Positions 9,444-18,768 of a stretch of 64,000 nt of DNA are shown here, in pieces. Location of the stretch: assembly GCA_018240425.1 (NCBI GenBank), contig JAFEFU010000046.1:1-64000 (forward strand), read 5' to 3'. The DNA comes from Pseudomonadota bacterium. GTDB lineage: Bacteria; Pseudomonadota; Alphaproteobacteria; Rhodobacterales; Rhodobacteraceae. Position numbers and translations under genes: made by a program. The notes under the pieces are model-generated. The model had not been told where the DNA came from. It ran no database searches and saw only the letters and a list, made by a program, of their open reading frames with translations. Within the stretch, counting starts at the first letter, position 1. Every line of letters begins with the position of its first letter.

Positions 9444-10783
9444 CATTTCCGGTCGACGGGCAGGCCGCTCGGCACCTCATCCGGCACGCCCAGCCGTCCG
9501 CCGATGGACGCCCGGTCACGCAGGCTGGCGAGGAAGGCGATGATCTCGGCGGTTTCCCCGGCGGTCAGGTTGACGGATGGCTGCCCCCTGGCGGCGGCGG
9601 CAATGGCAGCGACATCGTCGGGGGACTTCAGGATCTGAAGGTCGTCCTTCTTCGCTTCGGGAAAGGCGGGCAGGGTCGCATTGGCGATGTCATAGCCCTC
9701 CATGCCGGTTGCCGGGTGGGTATGGTGGCCCAGGAACTTCGCGAGATCGCTGAAGGCCCCAGTATGACCCCAGGGCCCGGTGGCGGTGACATTGCGCAAG
9801 GACGGCGTGCGAAAGGCATAGGCGTCTGCCGGATCGTGCGTTACCCGCATCCGGCCCAGGTCGCGCGAGTTCGTCTCGAACCGCCCGGCCTCGCCGGGCC
9901 CGAACTGCGGCTCGCCCATCGCGTGGAACTTCTGGTCGGTCTGGAACTTGCCCGAATGGCAGGCCGAACAGCCCGCCGGGCCGTAGAAAAGCCGCATCCC
10001 GGCCTCGGCGTCGGGCGGAAGCGGCGCCTGCCCGCGCAGGAAGGCGTCGAAGGGGGACCTGTCGGCGCGCCATTCAAGGCTGACAAAGGCGGCAAGCGCG
10101 TTGGCGATGTCGGCAAAGGCGATCTTCCGTCCGGCGGCGATCGCGGGGTTGATGGCGGCGAAGGCCTGGCGATAGGCCGGGATCGCCGCGACCCTGCCTG
10201 CAAGGATGTCCAGGGCACCGCCCGGCACGGTGATCAGCCCCTCGTGGACCGCGGCCGAGACATCGTTCTCGAGGTTGTGGCCGGCCATCTCGTCGGGCGA
10301 GAGGATCGGAAACATCGGCTGCGCGGCCAGGACGGAATGAAAGCCTGTAACCAACGAATCGTCCAGGGGCGTGCGCAGGCCCGAGGGGCGGCTGGCGTCT
10401 TCGGCGATCCGGCCGTCATCGAACAGCAGGGTGACGTCGCGGGCGCCGAGGTTGAACAGGGGCGGGGTGTTTCGGGGGATGCGCTGTTCGGGCATGTCCT
10501 CAGGGGCGACATGGCGCGCCGGGCCAAGGCCCACGGCGCCCTCGCCCAGGCCAAGCGACAGGCCGTCGCCGGTGGCAAAGGCCGGGTTGTGGCAGGTCGC
10601 GCAGGCGATATTGCGGTTGCCCGACAGGATGCGGTCATAGAACAGAAGCCGGCCCAGCCTTGCCTCGGCCTGGTCGACGGGGCGATAATCCTCGTCGGTG
10701 ACCGGGCCGGGCAGGCCCGGCGGCCGGGTGGCGCCCGGGCACAGCAGGAGGATGGCCGCGATCAGGGTCAGGCGCAGGCGCAT
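9443..10783 (-). CDS. Di-haem cytochrome c peroxidase / MauG-family protein
   Basis: A 446-residue exported protein with an N-terminal hydrophobic signal (residues 1 to about 20). It has two c-type haem sites, CATCH at 61-65 and CSACH at 272-276, in the order and spacing of bacterial di-haem peroxidases. The family reduces periplasmic peroxide or, as in MauG, oxidises a protein partner; nothing nearby (no mau genes) indicates a special substrate, so a peroxidase role is the default. ATG 10783 is chosen because the signal peptide starts there; the frame remains open 19 codons further. It is convergent with trxA and divergent from the YihY gene. Confidence 0.88.
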   Translation of the reverse strand: MRLRLTLIAAILLLCPGATRPPGLPGPVTDEDYRPVDQAEARLGRLLFYDRILSGNRNIACATCHNPAFATGDGLSLGLGEGAVGLGPARHVAPEDMPEQRIPRNTPPLFNLGARDVTLLFDDGRIAEDASRPSGLRTPLDDSLVTGFHSVLAAQPMFPILSPDEMAGHNLENDVSAAVHEGLITVPGGALDILAGRVAAIPAYRQAFAAINPAIAAGRKIAFADIANALAAFVSLEWRADRSPFDAFLRGQAPLPPDAEAGMRLFYGPAGCSACHSGKFQTDQKFHAMGEPQFGPGEAGRFETNSRDLGRMRVTHDPADAYAFRTPSLRNVTATGPWGHTGAFSDLAKFLGHHTHPATGMEGYDIANATLPAFPEAKKDDLQILKSPDDVAAIAAAARGQPSVNLTAGETAEIIAFLASLRDRASIGGRLGVPDEVPSGLPVDRK

Positions 10784-10815
10784 GGCGGATTCCGGTCCGG
10801 CGGTGAGGGCCAGCT

Positions 10816-10833
10816 TACCGCCCGGGGGCGGTA
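10816..10833. promoter_or_regulatory. Inverted repeat between divergent genes
   Basis: An 8 bp inverted repeat, TACCGCCC and GGGCGGTA separated by GG, lies in the 100 bp gap between the peroxidase and YihY genes. A TTGACC hexamer follows at 10848 with GATTAG about 15 bp later, a possible promoter for the YihY gene that would leave almost no leader. It is an operator candidate only; in DNA this G+C-rich such repeats also occur by chance. Confidence 0.3.
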
Positions 10834-10883
10834 CCTGCAAAGCCGGTTTGACCAGGGCGCCGGCCGGCGATTAGGGTTGGGCG

Positions 10884-11744
10884 ATGCACAATGACGAGAC
10901 CTCCAGCCGGAACCGGCCGCTGCCGCTGTGGCCGCTGACCCGTGCGATCTGGGATGCGATCTATGCCCGCAACGCCAGCCTGATCGCGGCCGGGGTGGCC
11001 TTCTATTCGATGTTCGCCATCTTTCCCGGCATGGCCGCAACCATTGCGATCTGGGGAATCTTTGCCGATCCGGCGGTGGTCGAGACCTATCTGGCCGGGA
11101 TTCGCGGCCTGATCCCGGATGCGGCCTACAGCCTGATCTCGACCCAGCTGCACACGCTGGTCGCCGCCCATTCGTCGGGCTGGCACTGGGCCACGCTGCT
11201 GCCGCTCGCGGTGGCGCTCTACTCGGTCTATTCGGCGGTTTCGGCACTGATGTCGGGGCTGAACGCCGTCGAGGAGCGCCCCCACCACAGCGGCCTCATG
11301 CGGCCCCTCAGTTCGCTGGCGATGACCCTGGCGCTTCTGGGCGTGATCCTGATGGCGCTGGCGATGGTGGTCATGGTGCCGATCGCCCTCAGCCTCGTCA
11401 GGCTTGGCCGGTCCGAGGCGCTGGTGCTGCGCTTCGTGCCCTGGACCATCCTGTTCCTGGTGGTCAAGCTGACGCTTGGCCTGTTCTACCGCTTTGCCGG
11501 CTCGGGCGAGGACGGGCGCCACGGCTGGATCAGCGCCGGCAGCGTGGTCGCGGCGCTTCTTTGGGCGATGGTGTCCTTCGCCTTCTCGCTCTATCTCGAG
11601 AATTTCAACAGCTACAACCGGGTCTATGGCTCGATCGGGGCGGTCATCGCCCTGATGATGTGGCTTTACCTGTCAGCCTATATCGTCCTGATCGGCGCCA
11701 TCCTGAACGCCGAGATCCTGCGGCTGCGCCAGGCCGCTCAGTAG
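10884..11744 (+). CDS. YihY/UPF0761 family inner-membrane protein
   Basis: A 286-residue polytopic protein, formerly called RNase BN. About six hydrophobic segments are visible; the first (ASLIAAGVAFYSMFAIFPG) is the family hallmark, and the last part has the SYNRVYGSIGAVIALMMWLY region. The molecular function is unknown and nuclease activity is not supported for this family. The 3' end overlaps the end of the convergent tamB by 7 bp. Confidence 0.9.
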   Translation: MHNDETSSRNRPLPLWPLTRAIWDAIYARNASLIAAGVAFYSMFAIFPGMAATIAIWGIFADPAVVETYLAGIRGLIPDAAYSLISTQLHTLVAAHSSGWHWATLLPLAVALYSVYSAVSALMSGLNAVEERPHHSGLMRPLSSLAMTLALLGVILMALAMVVMVPIALSLVRLGRSEALVLRFVPWTILFLVVKLTLGLFYRFAGSGEDGRHGWISAGSVVAALLWAMVSFAFSLYLENFNSYNRVYGSIGAVIALMMWLYLSAYIVLIGAILNAEILRLRQAAQ

Positions 11745-14700
11745 TCGTGATTGTAGAACAGGCCGACGCCGGTCTGGCCCGCGGTCCCCGCCGTGCCGCG
11801 CAAGGACAGGTCGGGGCTGAGGTCCAGGTCCAGTTCGACCTTGCTCTTGCCGTCGCTGCCCACCGTTGCCTCGGAATAGAGCCGCTCGCCCAGGTATTTC
11901 CCGGCCTTCAGCGAGGCGCTGCCCCGGTCGTCGGCGGTGATGTCCAGATCGTCCAGGGCCAGACGCTCGCGGATGCGGGCGACGAGATCGCCGCTGCGGC
12001 CGCTGATCGTCGCCACCGCATTGGCCAGCTGGGCCAGCTGGAAGGCCGACAGTTTCTCGAACCCGTTGCCGAAGATCAGTTCGGACAGGACCTCCTCTTC
12101 CGGCCGGCCGGTGGTCGAGGAGAAATGCACCTCGGGCGCGTTGGCCGGGCCGTCGAGCAGGATCGAGGTGGTCGCGCCGAAGGAATCGGCCGAGGCCGAA
12201 AAGCTGAGGTCGGGCACGAACGATCCCTGAAGCTGGACCAGGCCTTCGTTCAGCTTGAACCGCTTGCCCAGAAGGTTCAGCCGCCCGCGCACCAGGGTAA
12301 AGCGGCCCTCGGGCTGCATGTCGGCGGTGGTGCCGCGCAGGCGCATCTGGCCGGCCATCTCGGCGTCCAGCCCGCGGCCGCGCACGAACAGCCGATCCGG
12401 CGCGCTGATCGACAGGTCAAGATCGAAGACCGCGCCCGGCCCGGCAGGCGCCGGAGTGTCGAGGCCCGCCCTGCGGCGGGTGTCGGCCGAGGCTCGGCCC
12501 TCGCCCAGATGGCGGATCGGCGGGATCGGGCTGTCCTGAAAGCCCGCGGCGGCCACGGTGATCTCGGTCTTGTCCAGCGTCACCGCCCCGGCGATCCGGC
12601 CGCCGCCCAGGATCGGGCCGGTCACGCTGACTTCGCCGGTCAGGCGGGTGTCGTAGAGGTTCGGGTCGGTGATGCGGGCTCCGTTCAGGCCGATCCTCAG
12701 GTCCGCATCGAAGGGCCGCGCCAGCGCGACGGCGCCCGAAAGGGCGACTTCGCCGCCGCCGCGAAGGCTGCCCCGCCCGGACAGGACCGCCCGCCCGTCG
12801 CGCAGGTCGGCGGTCAGGGCGGGAAAGGCAGCCGACAGCCGTTCGCGCGGCGAGGCCACGCGCAGATTTTCGGCGGTGACGCGACCGGCCAGCGACTGCG
12901 GGGCCAGCGGCCCCTTCAGTGCCAGATCAAAGGCGATGGTCCCGTCGGCACTGCGCGGCGCGATCAGCCGGTTCAGCGCGGCAGCCCCGATCCTGCCGGC
13001 GGCGGTCAGATCGGCGCTGTACGCATCCGCCGCGATCCGTCCGGCGATGCGGGCCGTCATGTGGCCGGGGCCGGTTCCGTCCAGCGACAGGCGATAGCCG
13101 TCGGCGGCGCGCGCGACCGTCCCTTTCAGGCTGGCGGCGCCCGAAAGCCCCGGGGCCAGTCGCGCGACATCGGCCAGTCGCGCTTCGGCCTGCCAGGTCC
13201 CCGTCGCCTCGGGGTCGGCGAGCGTCAGGCTGATCTGCGGATTGGAGAATTTTGCCTCGGTCAGGACATAGGTGGCGGCGGTGCCACCCCCGGTCCGGCG
13301 GGCGGCGAGGCGCAGGTCGCTCTCACCCGCGACAAGGCTGTCGGCGATCGGACTGCCGATGTTCAGCCCCGCCGCGCGCAGCTTCGCCGAAAGCTCGGCC
13401 TTGTCGGATGTGGCGCTACCCTGGGCGCCGGCGCGGTAGCCGGGGCCGGTCAGGGCAAGGCTGCGCAGGGTCAGGCCGGTCCCGTCGCGCAGGACCGAGG
13501 CGGTGATCGCCGTCTCGCCGGCCAGAAGCCGGTCCAGCGGATCGCTGCCGGTATGGATCGAATGGCCGGCGACTGCCGCCTGAAGATCGAAGCCGCGCGA
13601 CAAGAGCAGGGCCGAGCCCGTCAGGGTGGCGTCGGCCCCGCCGGTCAAGGGCAGTCCGGCAAGCGCCGCAAGGCGCCCGAGGTCGGGGATTGCCGCCGAA
13701 AGCGTGCCCGACGCCCGCAGGTCAAGGCCGGCGCGCGCCAGGGACAGATCGCCCGTCAGGGACAAATCGCGCGCCGCGGCGGTCAGGCCGCGCAGGGTCA
13801 GCGGATGTCCCGACTGCCAGGAAAAGACGGTCTGGCCGGTCAGGCGGTCGCCGATGGCCTGCGCCAGCGCCGGATCTGCAACCGCGATGCCGCCCGCGTC
13901 GAACCCCAGTGTGCCGAAGATCCGCGCGGTGGTGCCGGCGCGCTGGACCCGTCCCCCGCCGGTCAGCGCCAGGCTGTCCAGGCTGAACCCGGCCCGGCGA
14001 AAGCCCGCGATGTCGCCGGTCAGCGACCACTGGTCGCCGCGCCCGGCGTCATAGCGCAGAAGGACGGTGCCGTGCCGGACAAGGGCGGGCTCGCCGGGCA
14101 GGGGCAGGCGCATCTCGCTCTGATCGGGCAGCCCGAAGCGCAGGGTCAGGGCGGTGGCCAGGGGAATGTTCTCGGCCGACAGCGACAACCGGCCGCTGAT
14201 GTCGAGCCCTTCCGAGGTCAGGACCAGCCGGGTCAGGTCGGTGCGTCCGTCCGGCCGGCGCGCGCCCTCGGCCTCAAGCGCGACATTCTCGCCGAAAAAG
14301 GCGCGGTAGTCGGGCTGGAGAAGCGGCGCAATGTCACCCGAAAGGTCCAGTGAAAAGACCTGCCCCCCGGTCGCGCCGGCCGGGTGACCAAGGTGGAGGC
14401 GACCGGCAAGACGACTCTGGCCGTCGGTCGCAAGCTTCAGTTCCGCCGAGAAATCCGAGAGCGGCCCGTCGCCGTGCAGGGCCAGCTGCGTCGCGGGCGC
14501 ACCGGGCAGGCCAAGAAGGTTCGCCGCGATCCCGCCTGCACCCTCGCGGACGAGAAGATCGACCGTCGCCATCCGCGTGGCATTGGCAAAGGCCGCCTTC
14601 AGCGACAGGTCGCCCGCCTTGCCGTCGATGCGGCGGATGGCAAGGTCGGCCGACCCTTCGCCACCCGCCAGCTCGGCCTTGCCATCAACCGCCAGCTCGG

Positions 14701-15151
14701 CGGCCTGTCCCAGGACCGGCGCGCCCAGATGCAGCCGGGCCGCGGTCAGCTTGCCGATCCGCACCGATACCGGCAGTTCGGGCAAGGCGAAGGGCGCGGC
14801 CTCGACCTTCGCGGCCGGGCCCCGCGGGCGGCGGGTCATCTCGATGCTGGCCGCCGACAGTTCGTCGATCTCGATTCGGCCGGTGACGAGGGCGGTCCGG
14901 CTCCAGGTCAGGGCACCATCGGTGACGGTCAGCCAGACGCCCGCACCGTCGGCGATGGTCAGGCGGCTGAAGGTGGCGCGCGACGACAGTGCGCCCTGAA
15001 ACCCCTCGATCGTGACCTTGCGGCCCAGATCCGACAGGGAATCCTCGAGAAACGCAGTCAGGAAGTCCCGGTCGTCCGTCTGGGTTGCCTGTTGCGCGGC
15101 AAGGCCCGGCGGCCAGAGGCAGAACAGCAAGAGGGCCAGCCACCTCCACAT
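11738..15151 (-). CDS. tamB: Translocation and assembly module protein TamB (DUF490)
   Basis: A 1137-residue protein with an N-terminal signal/anchor (about residues 1-19) and a very long repetitive beta-rich body, ending in the conserved TamB/DUF490 region with a C-terminal GVGLFYNHDY. TamB is inner-membrane anchored and spans the periplasm to TamA, supporting outer-membrane protein or phospholipid transport. The ATG shares a base with the tamA stop (TGATG), so the pair is coupled. The length is in the usual alphaproteobacterial range (1100-1400). Confidence 0.92.
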   Translation of the reverse strand: MWRWLALLLFCLWPPGLAAQQATQTDDRDFLTAFLEDSLSDLGRKVTIEGFQGALSSRATFSRLTIADGAGVWLTVTDGALTWSRTALVTGRIEIDELSAASIEMTRRPRGPAAKVEAAPFALPELPVSVRIGKLTAARLHLGAPVLGQAAELAVDGKAELAGGEGSADLAIRRIDGKAGDLSLKAAFANATRMATVDLLVREGAGGIAANLLGLPGAPATQLALHGDGPLSDFSAELKLATDGQSRLAGRLHLGHPAGATGGQVFSLDLSGDIAPLLQPDYRAFFGENVALEAEGARRPDGRTDLTRLVLTSEGLDISGRLSLSAENIPLATALTLRFGLPDQSEMRLPLPGEPALVRHGTVLLRYDAGRGDQWSLTGDIAGFRRAGFSLDSLALTGGGRVQRAGTTARIFGTLGFDAGGIAVADPALAQAIGDRLTGQTVFSWQSGHPLTLRGLTAAARDLSLTGDLSLARAGLDLRASGTLSAAIPDLGRLAALAGLPLTGGADATLTGSALLLSRGFDLQAAVAGHSIHTGSDPLDRLLAGETAITASVLRDGTGLTLRSLALTGPGYRAGAQGSATSDKAELSAKLRAAGLNIGSPIADSLVAGESDLRLAARRTGGGTAATYVLTEAKFSNPQISLTLADPEATGTWQAEARLADVARLAPGLSGAASLKGTVARAADGYRLSLDGTGPGHMTARIAGRIAADAYSADLTAAGRIGAAALNRLIAPRSADGTIAFDLALKGPLAPQSLAGRVTAENLRVASPRERLSAAFPALTADLRDGRAVLSGRGSLRGGGEVALSGAVALARPFDADLRIGLNGARITDPNLYDTRLTGEVSVTGPILGGGRIAGAVTLDKTEITVAAAGFQDSPIPPIRHLGEGRASADTRRRAGLDTPAPAGPGAVFDLDLSISAPDRLFVRGRGLDAEMAGQMRLRGTTADMQPEGRFTLVRGRLNLLGKRFKLNEGLVQLQGSFVPDLSFSASADSFGATTSILLDGPANAPEVHFSSTTGRPEEEVLSELIFGNGFEKLSAFQLAQLANAVATISGRSGDLVARIRERLALDDLDITADDRGSASLKAGKYLGERLYSEATVGSDGKSKVELDLDLSPDLSLRGTAGTAGQTGVGLFYNHDY

Positions 15152-16977
15152 CAGAAGGCCTGCCCGATGCCGACATAGATCTGCAGGCCGCGCCGGGTGG
15201 TGCCCGACACCGGCACCGCCAGGTCGAGCCTGACCGGGCCGAAACCGGTGTCGTAGCGCAGGCCGACGCCCGCCCCGGTCTGCCAGGCTCCGCCGCCGCC
15301 GAACCAGCTGCCGGCGCCGACATAGCCGGCATCGTAGAAGACCGCGCCCCCCAGCCGCGGGTTCAGCGCGGCGCGGACTTCGCCCGACAGGCCGATGAAG
15401 CTGCGCCCGCCGGTCACGACGGTCTGGCCGGAGCCTGTCACGCTGGAGACGCCGAGCGACTGGAAAGGATGGCCGCGCACCGTGCCGCCGCCGCCGGACA
15501 GGAACAGGAAGTCCGGCGCGGTGTTCAGAAGGCCCGCGGTGGTGACGGTTCCCAGTTGCAGCCGCCCGGCCAGCACCACGCGGTCATCGGCGGCGACCGG
15601 GCGGTAGATCCGCGCGTCCAGCTTGAACTGGGTGCCGGATTCCGTGGTGCCGAACCCCATGAACGGCGTCGCCCCCACCAGCAGGTAGGTGCCCCGCTTG
15701 GGCGCCAGCAGATCGTCCCGCCGGTCCCATTTCAGGCTGAGCGGCAGCGACAGAAGCCGGTAGGTCGCGCGAAAGCCCAGGTCCTCAAACGACTGGTCCA
15801 GGTAGGTCAGGCTGGCATCGGCGGTCAGCGTCGGCGTGATCACCCGCTCGGCGCCGATCCCGAGCCTGAGGCTGCGGGTGATGGCGCTGCCGTTCACCTC
15901 GCGCTCGGCCCCGGCGGTGACGAAGGCGGAACTGTCGGTGAAGGGTGTGCCCGGTCGCTCAAGCCGCAGGCCGAGGCGATAGTCGGACAGGTCGGTCTTG
16001 GCGCCGATGCCCTTGGCGAGAAGATCGACGCGCAGGCGCTCGGCCCCGCCAAAGAGGTTGCGGTGCAGCCAGAAGGCCGACAGGTTCGCCCCGTCGAGGC
16101 TGGAATATTCGGCTCCGAAGCCCAGGCGGCGCGGGGCCTCCTCCTCAAGCAGAAGCGTGATGTCCAGCCGGTCGCCGGGGCTGACATTCGCGGCCTCGCG
16201 CACCACGACCGAGCGGAAGACCCCGGCACGGCGCAGGCGGCTGGCCATCTTGTCCAGCGTGTCGGGGTCGAAGGGCGCGCCCTCGGGATAGCCTGCGATC
16301 TTGGTAATCGGGCGCGGGCGCATCCGCTGGTTGCCGACGATGTGCAGCCGCCCGAAGCTGAGCTTCGGCCCGGCCCGCAGATGCACCTCGGCATCGAGAA
16401 GTCCGGTCCGGTGATCGGCGGTGATGCTTTGTCCGTCGACCGCGGCCTTGGCATGGCCGAGCTCGCGCCAGCCTTCGACGCCCGCCCTGGCCGCATCTTC
16501 GATCGCGGTCGAATAGGCGGGGCGGCCATCGCGGTAGTCAGGCGGAAGCCTGGTCCCCGGGGCATAGGGCTTCATCCGCGCCTTGCCGAAGCGGAAGGCG
16601 GGGCCGGGGTCGATGGTGATGCGGACGCTGCCGATACGGTCGGGCGCATCCACGGCTGCGAAGTCCGCGGCCTCGCGCCCGTCGAGCAGGATGTGAATGG
16701 TCGGGCCATAGAACCCGTGCGCATAGAGGACCGAGAGATAGCGCGCATAGTCGGCGCGCGCGGCCACGAACAGATCCTGCGCCGATGCATCGGGCTCGCG
16801 CCCGGCCTGCAAGAGCAGCGACGCCGCCTCGAGATCCCGTTCAAGCCTTCGGTCGGCACCGGGGGCCGAGAGAGTCACGTCGCCCGCGCCGGCGGCTGGC
16901 CACAGAAGCTGGGCGGCCAGCGCCGCGGCGCCCAGCCATCCGCTCCATCCCGGGCGCGTTGCCGATGACCCTTTCAC
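15151..16977 (-). CDS. tamA: Outer-membrane assembly factor TamA (Omp85/BamA superfamily)
   Basis: About 608 residues: signal peptide, POTRA-like domains (one begins near VRITIDPGP, another at GRLHIVGNQRM), then a 16-strand Omp85 barrel with the GGGGTVRGHPFQSLG loop motif and a C-terminal aromatic (IYVGIGQAF). It forms the outer-membrane half of the TamAB module. I take the GTG at 16977, which puts the hydrophobic signal near the N-terminus; the frame is open 20 codons further to 17037, so the start is uncertain. It lies downstream of idi on the same strand. Confidence 0.9.
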   Translation of the reverse strand: MKGSSATRPGWSGWLGAAALAAQLLWPAAGAGDVTLSAPGADRRLERDLEAASLLLQAGREPDASAQDLFVAARADYARYLSVLYAHGFYGPTIHILLDGREAADFAAVDAPDRIGSVRITIDPGPAFRFGKARMKPYAPGTRLPPDYRDGRPAYSTAIEDAARAGVEGWRELGHAKAAVDGQSITADHRTGLLDAEVHLRAGPKLSFGRLHIVGNQRMRPRPITKIAGYPEGAPFDPDTLDKMASRLRRAGVFRSVVVREAANVSPGDRLDITLLLEEEAPRRLGFGAEYSSLDGANLSAFWLHRNLFGGAERLRVDLLAKGIGAKTDLSDYRLGLRLERPGTPFTDSSAFVTAGAEREVNGSAITRSLRLGIGAERVITPTLTADASLTYLDQSFEDLGFRATYRLLSLPLSLKWDRRDDLLAPKRGTYLLVGATPFMGFGTTESGTQFKLDARIYRPVAADDRVVLAGRLQLGTVTTAGLLNTAPDFLFLSGGGGTVRGHPFQSLGVSSVTGSGQTVVTGGRSFIGLSGEVRAALNPRLGGAVFYDAGYVGAGSWFGGGGAWQTGAGVGLRYDTGFGPVRLDLAVPVSGTTRRGLQIYVGIGQAF

Positions 16978-17090
16978 TGACCCCCCGCGACCCGCGACCT
17001 GACCCGAATGTCCCTTCCTTGCAGCATTCGGCCACAATTGCCAGATGCGGGCGGCAGCCGGACTGTCCCTGACGCGCCGAGGCGCGGCTT

Positions 17091-17612
17091 TCAGCCGGCG
17101 ACCAGGTGACGGTGGTCGCGCAGATAGACATGCAGCCAGGGGGTGAATCGGGCGGGATCGGCGGCGATCTCGGCTTCAAGGGCCACGAGGCCCAGCCAGC
17201 GGGTGCCCATCACTTCGACGGGGTCCGGTGCAAGGTCGGGGCGGCGATCAAGGCGGGCAAGGAACACATCCACCAGTTCATGCTCGGTCAGGCCCCCGCC
17301 CACGTCGGCACGATATTCGACCTGGCCCGCGAATTCGACCGACGGAACCGCCAGCCCGAGTTCCTCGCGCAGGCGGCGGACCGCACAATCGCCGGGCGCC
17401 TCGCCCCAGCGGGAGTGGGTGCAGCAGCTGTTGGCCCACAGGCCGGGCGTGTGATACTTGGCCATCGCCCGGCGCTGGATCAGGATTTCCCCCCGGCAGA
17501 CGACAAAGACCGACACCGCCGGGTGCCGGTCTCCGCGCCGATGAACCTCGAGCTTGTCGGCAGGCTGAAGCCGCCCGTCGATCCAGGCCGGGATCAGGTC
17601 CGCCTGTCCCAT
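17091..17612 (-). CDS. idi: Isopentenyl-diphosphate delta-isomerase, type I
   Basis: A 173-residue Nudix-fold enzyme interconverting IPP and DMAPP for isoprenoid, quinone and carotenoid synthesis. Features are the N-terminal metal-binding histidines, the catalytic cysteine in WANSCCTH (63 or 64), a Nudix-like REELGL segment and the catalytic Glu region LTEHELVDVF. The start is 9 bp downstream of the secB stop, so it is probably co-transcribed with secB. In phototrophic relatives an idi lies in the photosynthesis cluster; here it is with housekeeping genes. Confidence 0.93.
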   Translation of the reverse strand: MGQADLIPAWIDGRLQPADKLEVHRRGDRHPAVSVFVVCRGEILIQRRAMAKYHTPGLWANSCCTHSRWGEAPGDCAVRRLREELGLAVPSVEFAGQVEYRADVGGGLTEHELVDVFLARLDRRPDLAPDPVEVMGTRWLGLVALEAEIAADPARFTPWLHVYLRDHRHLVAG

Positions 17613-17621
17613 CGCCCCGCT

Positions 17622-18110
17622 TCAGGACACCGTCTGCGGCGCCTGCGCGGCCGCGCGGCGCTGCGCTTCCTGACGGTAGAGCGCGAGGAAGTCGATCTGA
17701 TCGAGATTGAGCGGGGGGAAACCGCCATCGCGGGTGATGTCCGAGATGATGCGGCGCAGGAAGGGGAACAGGATCCGCGGGCATTCGATCATCAGATAGG
17801 GGTGCAGCTGTTCGTCGGGAACGCCCTCGACGTGGAAGATCCCGCCATAATCGACCTCGAGCACGAACAGGGGCGTATTGTCCACCTTGTTGAGCGAGGT
17901 GGCCTTGACCTTGGTGAAGACCTCGTACTGGTGCTGCACCTGCCGGGCGCGGCCGTCGAGGCTGACCTGAATCTGGATGTCGGGCTGAACCTCGCCGGCG
18001 GAAAGGCCCTTCTGGGCCACGACATTCTCGAACGAGAGGTCGCGGACGAACTGGGCGAGCACCTGCATCGTCGGTTGCGGGGCGGCCGCGCCGTTGGCGG
18101 TTTCGGACAT
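17622..18110 (-). CDS. secB: Protein-export chaperone SecB
   Basis: A 162-residue cytosolic tetrameric chaperone that keeps Sec precursors unfolded and delivers them to SecA. The family motifs FVRDLSFENV (residues 21-30), the acidic LEVDYGGIF strand, and the CPRILFPFLRRIISDIT and GGFPPLNLDQIDF regions are all present. It has normal length. It lies between fxsA and idi on the minus strand. Confidence 0.97.
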   Translation of the reverse strand: MSETANGAAAPQPTMQVLAQFVRDLSFENVVAQKGLSAGEVQPDIQIQVSLDGRARQVQHQYEVFTKVKATSLNKVDNTPLFVLEVDYGGIFHVEGVPDEQLHPYLMIECPRILFPFLRRIISDITRDGGFPPLNLDQIDFLALYRQEAQRRAAAQAPQTVS

Positions 18111-18165
18111 CGGGGACTCCGTTGGTTTCGGGTTTGCCCTCCTCTAGCAGGTCGGGTCGGATGTC

Positions 18166-18657
18166 TCAATGCCGCGTCCAGCCCGAGGGTGGCCCGGGCC
18201 GGCGCGGCGGCGGATCGGCGGGATCGAGGTCGGTGAAGGTGCCTTCGACGACATCGCCGCCGTCCCTCGGGGGGCGCGGCCCGCCCCGGCCGGGCCGACC
18301 GGTCAGGATCGGCCCGAGGCGCGCGCCCAAGGCGCGGATCGCCAGGCTGCGCACCGGGCGGACCAGAAGCAGGAGGCCGAGCGCGTCGGTGAAGAAGCCC
18401 GGCACCATCAGCAGAAGCCCGCCGAAGAAGATCATCACCCCGTGCAAAAGCGCCGGAGAGGGGTTGCCGCCGGTCTCGAGCGCCAGTTGCAGGTCCGCAA
18501 AGGCCCGCAGCCCCTGGGTGCGTACCAGCCACGAGCCGAGAAGCGCGAGCGCCACGATCAGCCCGAGGGTCGGCCACAGGCCGATCAGCCCGCCGACCTT
18601 GATGAACAGCGCGATCTCGATCATCGGCACGACGATGAACAGGACGAGAATCCACAT
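18166..18657 (-). CDS. fxsA: FxsA family membrane protein
   Basis: A 163-residue protein with about three transmembrane segments near the N-terminus (WILVLFIVVPMIEIALF; LGLIVALALLGSWLV; MIFFGGLLLMVPGFFTDALG) followed by a proline/glycine-rich cytosolic tail, the FxsA pattern. E. coli FxsA overproduction relieves F-exclusion of phage T7; the cellular role is unclear. ATG 18657 starts right at the first helix. The upstream-extended frame (to 18738) has no hydrophobic or conserved sequence and would run into the divergent promoter region. Confidence 0.9.
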   Translation of the reverse strand: MWILVLFIVVPMIEIALFIKVGGLIGLWPTLGLIVALALLGSWLVRTQGLRAFADLQLALETGGNPSPALLHGVMIFFGGLLLMVPGFFTDALGLLLLVRPVRSLAIRALGARLGPILTGRPGRGGPRPPRDGGDVVEGTFTDLDPADPPPRRPGPPSGWTRH

Positions 18658-18768
18658 GCGGCACCAATCAGTTTCGGGGGCAACATGGACTTGGCCCCAC
18701 CCGTGCCCTACATAGGTGGGCATGACCCGAACTGCCAACCCGCCCGCGGATGGAACAGGACCACCAAG

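Noticed and set aside
10928..14353. 1141-codon plus-strand open frame opposite tamB and the end of the YihY gene
   Set aside because: Low-complexity shadow composition; it crosses two genes with clear homology on the real frames.
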